DNA from: Alphaproteobacteria bacterium
GTDB lineage: Bacteria > Pseudomonadota > Alphaproteobacteria > Rickettsiales > JABSSG01
NCBI GenBank assembly: GCA_022600235.1
Contig: JAHZKS010000090.1
Span: 1-10,705 of the forward strand
Direction of reading: 5' to 3'
Length of the DNA: 10,705 bases
Shown here: piece by piece, positions 5,324 to 10,705 of the stretch
How the letters are laid out: every line of letters starts with the position of its first letter
How positions within the stretch are numbered: the stretch's first letter is position 1
Position numbers and translations under genes: made by a program
Notes under the pieces: model-generated
Databases searched by the model: none
Told to the model about the DNA's origin: nothing
Seen by the model: only the letters and a program-made list of their open reading frames with translations

Positions 5324-6268
5324 ATGCGCATGAGAGTAATACGGGATTATAAATATTGTCCTGAGATCGCTAAAGGAGAGTTGCTTGTTATTGGTAATTT
5401 TGATGCTCTCCATTTAGGGCATAAGCATTTACTGGAGAGAGCAAAAAGTATAGCTGATAATAAAGGTCTAAAGCTAAATGTAATGACTTTTGATCCGCAC
5501 ACTATGCTTGTGGTTAATCCTTCAATAAAGCACCTAAATATTATTTCATTAGAAGATAAGCTTAAAATGTTTGAACATCTTGGGGTCGATTTTTTGTTTT
5601 TACAAAAGTTTGATGAAGAGTTTGCAAGCAGGACACCACAAGAGTTTATAGAAAATATTGCCTCTCAGTTAGAAATGAAGCATTTAGTTGTCGGTTCTAA
5701 TTTTTACTTTGGCTTTAAGAAAGAGGGTAATGTGGAGCTATTAGAGAAAATATCTCACAATCATGATTTTTCTGTGACATCTGTGCCTATTTTAAACCTA
5801 GAATCTGGGCAGAATGTTTCTACTTCTGCTGTAAGGGATTATTTAATGCGAGGTGATATTACAAGTGCATCCAGGATATTAGGTTATAATTATTTTATAT
5901 CTGGCGAAGTTATACCAGGAAAGCAGATAGGAAGGCGTATAGGTTTTCCTACAGTTAATATAGATTTAGGTGAGTTACTTGTTCCAAAGTTTGGTGTTTA
6001 TACAGCTTCAATATATGTAGAAAATGATGAATCTAGATATTTCGGTGTTGCAAATCTAGGTACAAGACCAAGTTTTGACGATTATAGTCGTTCTCTTGAA
6101 ATGCATATTTTGGATTTTGAAGAAGATATTGTAGGAAAAAAAGTAAAAATATTAATGCATGAATATATTAGAGAACAAAAAAAATTTTCATCTCTAGAAA
6201 ATGTTGCTTCTCAGGTGTATAAAGATAAAATAAAAGCTCAACAATATTTTGACAATATACATGTATAA
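5324..6268 (+). CDS. ribF: Bifunctional riboflavin kinase / FAD synthetase
   Basis: RibF phosphorylates riboflavin to FMN and adenylates FMN to FAD in the cytoplasm. With ATG 5324 it has 314 residues, the normal length. The N-terminal nucleotidyltransferase domain shows GNFDALHLGH (24-33, with the HxGH catalytic element), TFDPH (55-59), VVGSNFYFGFKKEGNVELL near 122 and the STSAVRDYL motif near 166. The C-terminal flavokinase domain shows GRRIGFPTVNI (203-213), FGVYTASI, GVANLGTRPSF and a final IREQKKFSSLE. The first motif reads FDAL where many homologues have FDGV, a mild variation. An ATG at 5330 is also possible, and a TTG at 5306 is unlikely because it lies before the expected transcript start. 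No clear ribosome binding site is present. It leads an operon and overlaps lspA by 8 bases. In many proteobacteria ileS lies between ribF and lspA; here it does not. Confidence 0.97.
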   Translation: MRMRVIRDYKYCPEIAKGELLVIGNFDALHLGHKHLLERAKSIADNKGLKLNVMTFDPHTMLVVNPSIKHLNIISLEDKLKMFEHLGVDFLFLQKFDEEFASRTPQEFIENIASQLEMKHLVVGSNFYFGFKKEGNVELLEKISHNHDFSVTSVPILNLESGQNVSTSAVRDYLMRGDITSASRILGYNYFISGEVIPGKQIGRRIGFPTVNIDLGELLVPKFGVYTASIYVENDESRYFGVANLGTRPSFDDYSRSLEMHILDFEEDIVGKKVKILMHEYIREQKKFSSLENVASQVYKDKIKAQQYFDNIHV

Positions 6269-6752
6269 AATACTTTGCTCTAAGTCTCCCTATGCTCTAC
6301 TAGCAATATTGTTGGCATTTTTGGATCAAATAAGTAAAAAATATTTTGTTAATTTATTTTCTGGTTTCTTCTTTAAAGGTTTAACAGTCACTTCATATCT
6401 AAATTTTGTCCATGCTTGGAATCAAGGTATATCATTTGGATTATTCCACGGTATTGATTACAGTAATATAATATTTCTTTCTCTTTCTTCGTTAATTACT
6501 TTAATACTACTTGTATTGCTTTTTCGTGCTAATGATAAGTTAGTGTCCATTTCATATAGTTTTATTATTGGAGGGGCGATAGGCAATATTATTGATAGAG
6601 TAAACCATGGTGCTGTTTTTGACTTTATTGATTTTCATATAGGTAGTTACCATTGGCCGGCATTTAATTTAGCTGATAGTTTTGTTTGCATTGGTGCTAT
6701 TTTGCTAGTATTTTACTCTTTGAGAGAAAAAATTAATTGTAAAGTTCTATGA
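6261..6752 (+). CDS. lspA: Lipoprotein signal peptidase (signal peptidase II)
   Basis: LspA is the inner-membrane aspartyl protease that removes signal peptides from diacylglyceryl-modified prolipoproteins. In this 163-residue form starting at ATG 6261 the family motifs are all visible: FLDQISKKYFV in the first helix (20-30), HAWNQGISFGLF (51-62), GGAIGNIIDR (104-113), then VFDFIDF with the first catalytic Asp (121) and FNLADS with the second (139). Four hydrophobic segments fit the family. The ATG lies inside the end of ribF (8-base overlap), and its own stop overlaps the next ATG as ATGA. This tight coupling indicates translation from one transcript. A TTG at 6249 would add four residues and is less likely. 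The next gene encodes a predicted lipoprotein, an obvious substrate. Confidence 0.97.
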   Translation: MYKILCSKSPYALLAILLAFLDQISKKYFVNLFSGFFFKGLTVTSYLNFVHAWNQGISFGLFHGIDYSNIIFLSLSSLITLILLVLLFRANDKLVSISYSFIIGGAIGNIIDRVNHGAVFDFIDFHIGSYHWPAFNLADSFVCIGAILLVFYSLREKINCKVL

Positions 6753-7183
6753 AGATGTATTTTCGTTTGATGACTGTGGCATTAGTGCTTTTGTCTTTAA
6801 ATAGTTGTGATAGTGGTTTAAAGAAATCTTTAGGTATAACGCATAACAGTCCTGATGAATATTCTGTGTTGAAAAATGCTCCACTATCTGTGCCTCCTAA
6901 TTTTGAGCTAACACCTCCTAGTGATAATGTCATAAAAAAACATGAACCCAAGCAAGAAAATATAAATTTCTCAGAGCGATCAAATGCGAAGGCTCCTCAA
7001 AAAAAATCAACCAATATATCAAAGGCTGATAAAAGTTTCATGAAAAAGTTTGATGCTCATGAAAAAAGAAAAGATATTAGAGAAATTATAGAAAAAGATT
7101 CAAAGCCTTCTAATTCTTCTGGGGCTATTAAAGAAGAAAAAAAATCGGGTGGAATGTTTTCTAAAATAAAAGGCTGGTTCTAA
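6749..7183 (+). CDS. DUF3035/BamF-like lipoprotein
   Basis: This 144-residue protein begins with a lipoprotein signal: Lys-Met-Tyr-Phe-Arg, a hydrophobic core (7-17) and the lipobox LNSC with Cys20 as the lipidated residue. After it comes SPDEYSVLKNAPLSVPPNF (34-52), which matches my recollection of the DUF3035 family signature (PDEF-V--APL--PP). That family is alphaproteobacterial and has been described as BamF, an accessory lipoprotein of the beta-barrel assembly machine. The rest is Lys/Ser-rich, probably disordered, ending GGMFSKIKGWF. Residue +2 after the Cys is Asp, which in enteric bacteria retains lipoproteins in the inner membrane, so outer-membrane placement is uncertain. The start overlaps the lspA stop (ATGA), the normal gene order for this family in alphaproteobacteria. 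Lipoprotein status is well supported; the BamF role is from family knowledge. Confidence 0.85.
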   Translation: MKMYFRLMTVALVLLSLNSCDSGLKKSLGITHNSPDEYSVLKNAPLSVPPNFELTPPSDNVIKKHEPKQENINFSERSNAKAPQKKSTNISKADKSFMKKFDAHEKRKDIREIIEKDSKPSNSSGAIKEEKKSGGMFSKIKGWF

Positions 7184-7189
7184 CAGTTT

Positions 7190-8740
7190 ATGCTAGGAAA
7201 AATAAGAACATTTTCTAATAGTACTGGTGCCAAGTTTTTACTGGGTGGTATTATTCTTATATTCATGTCTTTCGGTTTAAGTGGTTTAAGAACACCAAAA
7301 GATACAATCGTTTCTATAGATGGTAAAGATGCTGTGTCTGTTTCAGACCTTGTAAAAGCAAAGAAACATTTATCTCATTTATATCAGTCTGAAATACCTG
7401 ATTCAGAATTAACCCGTATTGCTTTAACTCGTCTTGTAGGTGAGAAACTTATGGGGCTTGAATTAGAAAGGCTCGGTATTATCATTAGTGATGATGTTAT
7501 TATTGATCATATTAAACATGATAAGATGTTTCAGGATAAGTCTGGGAAGTTTGACAAAGATTTATTTAAGAGAATTCTGCGCTCCAACAACATAAGAGAA
7601 TCTGATTATGTTGCTAAGTTAAAATATTCTATAGGGAGTTCTGTTTTTATGGATCAATTAAAAATTTCTAATATACCTGAGCAAATTTTAAGACAGTTCT
7701 ATCAGTATAAGTATCAACAAAGGGAGGTTGAATTGTTTACTATTGCTAACTCCTTTGATCCTATAAGAGTTTCTGAAGAAGAGTTGAAGACATATTATGA
7801 AGTAAATAAAGCTAGATTCTATAAGCCTGAGTTAAGAAAGTTAGAATACATTGTAATCACACCCAATTCATTTAGGTCTAGCGTTAATATAAGTAATAGT
7901 GAAGTTGAAAGTGAGCTTGCTGAATTAAACCCTTCTTCTGGTAAAGAAAGGCAAGAGTTAAAGAAAAAAATAATTGAGAATAAGTTAGACCAGAAGATGT
8001 TTGAAAAGATGAAGCTTATTGAGGATGCAGCAGCCTCTGGTGAATCAATTAAAGAAATATCTAAGAAGTTCAATCTGAAATATATTGAAGCACCGCATGT
8101 TAATAGTAAAGGTATAGCGGTAAATAATGGAGTTGCATCAAGTCCTGTTCCTATAAGTTTAAAGTTCTTAGAGGAGGCATTTTTATTAGAGGAAGGGATG
8201 GTTTCAGAAATAATAAAATCTGATACTGAGAACGAATATTACATGGTAAGTGTAAATAATATAAGGCATAAGCAACTACAAACACTTGATGAAGTGAAAA
8301 AAGCTATAACTGATGAGATAACACTTCAAAAAACCTATGAGTTAAATAGGAAAGCTGCTTCTGATATAAAGGATAATTTGCTAAATAATAAAAAGATCGA
8401 TGAAAAATATAAGAATAAATTAGATGTTAAACGCATGAAATTTAAAAGGTTCATAGGAGAAGAAGAGGCTTCTATAAACCCTAGGCTGCATGATGCTATA
8501 TTTAGTTTAAAAACCTTAGGAGATTATACAGATGTCATAGATGTAGATCATGGGGAGTTGGTTTTTGCTAAGTTACTGAGTATTAGTAACCCTAATAATC
8601 CTTCTAGAGAAGAATTAAATGGTGTTTCTCAAGAATCCAACCAATTCATAAACCAAACATTGCATCAAAGCCTATCAAGCAGCTTTGGTAACAGGTACAA
8701 GGTTGAAATATTCCAGGAGAATATTCCTAGGAAGTCTTAA
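7190..8740 (+). CDS. ppiD: PpiD/SurA-like membrane-anchored periplasmic chaperone
   Basis: The 516-residue protein has one N-terminal membrane anchor (14-33, FLLGGIILIFMSFGLSGL with basic residues before it), as in PpiD, which faces the periplasm and assists folding of secreted and outer-membrane proteins. Residues 38-165 form the SurA-N-like chaperone region, with KMFQDKSGKFDKDLFKRIL (112-130) closely matching the PpiD pattern (F-x(n)-G-x-FD-x(2)-L/Y). Residues 180-380 are laid out like the parvulin and downstream part, including an LLEEGMVSEIIKS segment of the family form GxVS. I do not see the usual parvulin active-site start (A-x-HIL), so the isomerase domain may be degenerate, as in enteric PpiD, and the protein mainly a chaperone. 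Somewhat shorter than E. coli PpiD (about 620). It follows the lipoprotein gene by 6 bases with no visible ribosome binding site, implying translational coupling. It closes the operon. Confidence 0.85.
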   Translation: MLGKIRTFSNSTGAKFLLGGIILIFMSFGLSGLRTPKDTIVSIDGKDAVSVSDLVKAKKHLSHLYQSEIPDSELTRIALTRLVGEKLMGLELERLGIIISDDVIIDHIKHDKMFQDKSGKFDKDLFKRILRSNNIRESDYVAKLKYSIGSSVFMDQLKISNIPEQILRQFYQYKYQQREVELFTIANSFDPIRVSEEELKTYYEVNKARFYKPELRKLEYIVITPNSFRSSVNISNSEVESELAELNPSSGKERQELKKKIIENKLDQKMFEKMKLIEDAAASGESIKEISKKFNLKYIEAPHVNSKGIAVNNGVASSPVPISLKFLEEAFLLEEGMVSEIIKSDTENEYYMVSVNNIRHKQLQTLDEVKKAITDEITLQKTYELNRKAASDIKDNLLNNKKIDEKYKNKLDVKRMKFKRFIGEEEASINPRLHDAIFSLKTLGDYTDVIDVDHGELVFAKLLSISNPNNPSREELNGVSQESNQFINQTLHQSLSSSFGNRYKVEIFQENIPRKS

Positions 8741-8775
8741 GATATTTTTGTTATTTTCATCTAATCTAAAGATAA

Positions 8776-8804
8776 TTGACAAAGCTATGTTAATTACCTA
8801 GTAT
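8776..8804 (+). promoter_or_regulatory. Promoter of the FG-GAP gene
   Basis: A perfect TTGACA at 8776-8781 and TAGTAT at 8799-8804 are separated by 17 bases. The 97-base gap after ppiD therefore gives the next gene its own transcript. The -10 lies inside the dyad at 8788-8809. Confidence 0.5.
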
Positions 8805-8809
8805 TAACA
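8788..8809. promoter_or_regulatory. Inverted repeat over the -10, candidate operator
   Basis: TGTTAAT at 8788-8794 and its exact complement ATTAACA at 8803-8809 are separated by 8 bases. The repeat covers the -10 element of the promoter, a typical location for a repressor site. A protein binding it is not identified. Confidence 0.45.
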
Positions 8810-8823
8810 AAGTTGGGTTAAGT

Positions 8824-8829
8824 GGGAGG
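8824..8829 (+). promoter_or_regulatory. Ribosome binding site of the FG-GAP gene
   Basis: GGGAGG ends 8 bases before ATG 8838. A nearer ATG at 8831 is only one base away and opens a 13-codon frame that stops, so the Shine-Dalgarno selects 8838. Confidence 0.75.
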
Positions 8830-8837
8830 TATGGCTT

Positions 8838-10319
8838 ATGAATATAACATTTTCGGATTCTGTTGTGTATGAATCTGGTCAGCGCATGGAGATACTCAGA
8901 GTCTCTGATTTTAATAATGATAACAATCCTGATATTATTTCTTTGCAGCCCATAAGCGATAGAGTGTGTATATTTTTAGGTGCTGGTGATGGATCATTTG
9001 GTGTTCCTTCTTACTATGGAATAGGAGGGGATGAGGATGGCATGGAACTAGGCGACTTAAATAATGACGGCAGTATCGATATTGCGGTAATAGATTTTGT
9101 TGGTCCTAAAGTAAGTATTCTTATAGGAAAAGGAGATGGCACTTTCTTTAGCAAAGTCGATTATGAGATTGTGTTTGGAAACAACCGTGGTATTACACTG
9201 GTGGATATTAATAATGATGGTAATCTGGATGTGATTACTACCAATGCCAATCCGGGAACTGGAAATACTCCTTCTGCATCAACTCTTATAGGAAGAGGAG
9301 ATGGTACTTTTAATTCTTATTCAACGCACAATATTCATTTTCCATCAAGAGCGGCTAGTTCTGCTGATATAGATGGAGATGGAAGGCAAGATTTGATTAG
9401 TTTTGCAAGTCGATCACCACGTCTAATTTCTATACTTTTTGGAAATGGTAATGGTGCTTTTGTGACGCGATTAGATCGTTTAATAAACGATGTGAGTAAT
9501 TTTTATTTATTAGAAACTGCAGACATAAATAATGATGGTAAATTCGATATTCTATTTAGTGACTTTATTTTATTAGGAAAAGGTAATGGAGCATTTGAAG
9601 ATCCTATCTACTATGGTATTAAAGGTGAAGTTTCAGATTTTTATATTACTGATTTTGATAATAATACTTTTCAAGATATAGTGTTATCCTCACAAGAATG
9701 TGTTGAACTTCAAGCTGAAGATGAAGAGTGTGAAAAATATTTAAGTAGAATTGATATATTACTTAATCAAAATGGTACTTTTTTCAGTAAACAAACTATT
9801 GAGTTTCCTGATGAAAGGATTGAGAGTATAACTTCAGGTGATTTCAATGGCGATAACAAAACAGATGTATCCATTACTAAAAGACACGATACAAATATTT
9901 ATGTTCTAATAAATAAATCAACAATTGCTGAAACGACTACGGAGCCTACAACAACAGTATCTACGAAACTTGATGAGGGATGCATCTTGCTTTCTGCAGT
10001 TCCTACAACCTTTATACAAGGGCCAATAGGTATGAGTGGCAGTGTAAGAATAAATATACTAGGTAAATATGCTTTAGAGATTGAGGATTTTGAAGTGAGA
10101 GAGGCCTATCATTTGAGTGAGCCGTGTGAACTCGGAGGCCCTATGTGGGTAGGAGGGGCAGAAGATGGCATTATTTTGTACCCACTTCCATGCGAAGAAG
10201 ATTCTTGTGAGAGATTTGTAGGCTTTCCTAATGAATTTGACTCAGAAAGCTTTTGCATAGTAGATAATCTTGGCATTATGCAGGAAGTAGGTGCATTTCC
10301 TGAAGGTTATGGGTGTTAA
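8838..10319 (+). CDS. FG-GAP/VCBS seven-repeat beta-propeller protein with Cys-rich tail
   Basis: The 493 residues contain seven calcium-binding-type motifs of the form D-x-(N/D)-x-(D/N)-G-x(2)-D, at Asp24, 73, 123, 177, 229, 272 and 335, spaced 43-63 residues, each preceded or followed by blade signatures such as LGAGDGSFG, IGKGDGTFF and IGRGDGTFN. Seven repeats fit a single seven-bladed propeller like integrin-alpha or VCBS/FG-GAP proteins, which bind proteins or glycans outside the cell. The sixth motif (DFDNNTFQD) and seventh (DFNGDNKTD) are degenerate. A Thr-rich linker (362-377) leads to a C-terminal domain (380-493) with six Cys at 382, 430, 452, 457, 473 and 493, suggesting disulfides, hence export. 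No signal peptide is visible: the first blade starts almost at once. Export by a leaderless route, or loss of a leader, are both possible. The C-terminal domain is not recognised. It has its own promoter and a strong binding site. Confidence 0.88.
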   Translation: MNITFSDSVVYESGQRMEILRVSDFNNDNNPDIISLQPISDRVCIFLGAGDGSFGVPSYYGIGGDEDGMELGDLNNDGSIDIAVIDFVGPKVSILIGKGDGTFFSKVDYEIVFGNNRGITLVDINNDGNLDVITTNANPGTGNTPSASTLIGRGDGTFNSYSTHNIHFPSRAASSADIDGDGRQDLISFASRSPRLISILFGNGNGAFVTRLDRLINDVSNFYLLETADINNDGKFDILFSDFILLGKGNGAFEDPIYYGIKGEVSDFYITDFDNNTFQDIVLSSQECVELQAEDEECEKYLSRIDILLNQNGTFFSKQTIEFPDERIESITSGDFNGDNKTDVSITKRHDTNIYVLINKSTIAETTTEPTTTVSTKLDEGCILLSAVPTTFIQGPIGMSGSVRINILGKYALEIEDFEVREAYHLSEPCELGGPMWVGGAEDGIILYPLPCEEDSCERFVGFPNEFDSESFCIVDNLGIMQEVGAFPEGYGC

Positions 10320-10340
10320 ACATTTTCTGTCTAGAGATTC

Positions 10341-10577
10341 CTAATAGGCATTTTCTACATGTATTGTAGAGAGAGTTTTTAATGCATCAGATGATAAGCT
10401 CTCTTTCAAAGCTTTCTCTGCTTCTAGCGCTTGTTTTGCAGCTGAAGAAAGTTTGTTATATCTTTCTTTTGCCTGATTTGTAACAAGAATTATAAATTCA
10501 TTATATGACCTCACTTCTTTAAATATTTCTTCTGGCCAGTTTACGATTTTATCCTGTATGTTTCTTAGTAGATTTAC
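10341..10577 (-). pseudogene. Open frame without ATG, probable frameshifted 3' end of the edge gene
   Basis: On the minus strand the frame is open for 78 codons from just after a TAG at 10578-10580 to the stop at 10341. It encodes a charged helical sequence with NWPEEIFKEVRSYNEF near the start and SSAAKQALEAEKALKESL later, which looks like real protein. It has no ATG, and the only alternative start is a GTG at 10512-10514 that would give 57 residues without a good ribosome binding site. It overlaps the neighbouring frame (10549-10705) by 29 bases in a +1 relation. A single-base change, a programmed frameshift, or a short independent gene starting at GTG are all possible; disruption is the simplest reading. 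It is convergent with the FG-GAP gene, 21 bases apart. Confidence 0.5.
10354..10370 (+). terminator. Possible terminator after the FG-GAP gene
   Basis: TCTACA, loop TGTAT, TGTAGA form a six-base stem 34 bases after the stop codon. A T5 run follows five bases later (10376-10380), an imperfect arrangement. The stem lies inside the minus-strand reading frame, so it may be coincidental. Confidence 0.3.
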
Positions 10578-10705
10578 CTAATACTTTTTTAGCACCTGTC
10601 TTAGCAACAGCTTTCCTAACTCCTTTAGAAGCCAGCGCAGTAGCTCCTTTTCTAGCTAAAGCACCACCACCTTTAGATAAGAAAATAAACTCCGCTAATT
10701 GAGGA
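10549..10705 (-). CDS. 3' end of a Lys/Gly/Ala-rich gene cut by the window edge
   Basis: The last 51 codons of a minus-strand frame enter from the right edge and stop at TAA 10549-10551. The visible sequence has FIFLSKGGGALARKGATA and then several Lys-Gly/Ala-x-x-Ala units (KGVRKAVAKTGAKKVLGK), strongly basic. Such basic Ala/Gly segments occur in secreted toxins, in large repeat proteins and in DNA-binding tails, and the fragment is too short to choose. The frame ends in basic residues STKKHTG directly where another coding-like frame begins one base out of register, so the original protein probably continued to the stop at 10341. No start is visible because it lies outside the window. Confidence 0.55.
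   Translation of the reverse strand, partial: PQLAEFIFLSKGGGALARKGATALASKGVRKAVAKTGAKKVLGKSTKKHTG

Noticed and set aside
6733..6951. Minus-strand 72-codon frame over the lspA/lipoprotein junction
   Set aside because: It overlaps two strong plus-strand genes and has no recognisable motif.
7819..8073. Minus-strand 84-codon frame inside ppiD
   Set aside because: It is contained in ppiD and has the Ser/Phe/Leu-rich composition of antisense to Lys/Glu-rich coding sequence.
1..10705. tRNA genes, rRNA, insertion-sequence ends or attachment sites
   Set aside because: I looked for tRNA-like GTTCGA arms, transposase motifs and long terminal inverted repeats and saw none I could support by eye.

Overview
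This AT-rich window (about one third G+C by eye) looks like a chromosomal segment of a host-associated alphaproteobacterium, most plausibly of the order Rickettsiales. The reasons are the AT bias, the compact overlapping operon ribF-lspA-DUF3035 lipoprotein-ppiD (DUF3035 is an essentially alphaproteobacterial family), the LspA signature WNQGISFG, and the adjacent low-complexity genes of a kind often seen as secreted proteins of intracellular bacteria. Species and genus cannot be named from the sequence alone.

Positions 1-4574 hold five consecutive plus-strand genes that I cannot assign to any family. (1) A 505-residue protein has a long charged helical region, an Ala/Ser segment, a degenerate WH2-like motif, two polyproline tracts and the C-terminal tetrapeptide CIIL, a textbook CaaX prenylation box ending in Leu. 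(2) A 196-residue protein has an Ala/Gly tail built from three DNA-level repeat units. (3) A 482-residue protein carries polyalanine runs of 9, 17 and 11 residues, each followed by an acidic cluster. (4) An 84-residue helical protein. (5) A 119-residue Ser/acid-rich protein with a Cys cluster. Separate promoter-like elements precede each gene, so this reads as an accessory island of individually controlled genes. My working hypothesis is a cluster of proteins aimed at a eukaryotic host, the first being prenylated by host enzymes and possibly contacting actin or profilin.

Positions 4592-5206 (minus) encode an RDD-family membrane protein with a strong divergent promoter. Positions 5324-8740 are a tight housekeeping operon: RibF (FMN/FAD synthesis), LspA (lipoprotein signal peptidase), a DUF3035/BamF-like lipoprotein whose signal peptide LspA would cut, and a PpiD/SurA-like membrane-anchored periplasmic folding factor. 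The last three share an envelope-biogenesis theme.

Positions 8838-10319 encode a seven-repeat FG-GAP/VCBS beta-propeller with a Thr-rich linker and a Cys-rich C-terminal domain, but no visible signal peptide. It sits behind a good promoter with a dyad over the -10 element. On the minus strand at the right edge are the 3' end of a Lys/Ala/Gly-rich gene and, overlapping it in another frame, a second open stretch with no ATG. Together they look like one gene broken by a frameshift. No tRNA, rRNA, CRISPR array, transposase or phage gene was seen. No intergenic gap exceeds about 120 bases.
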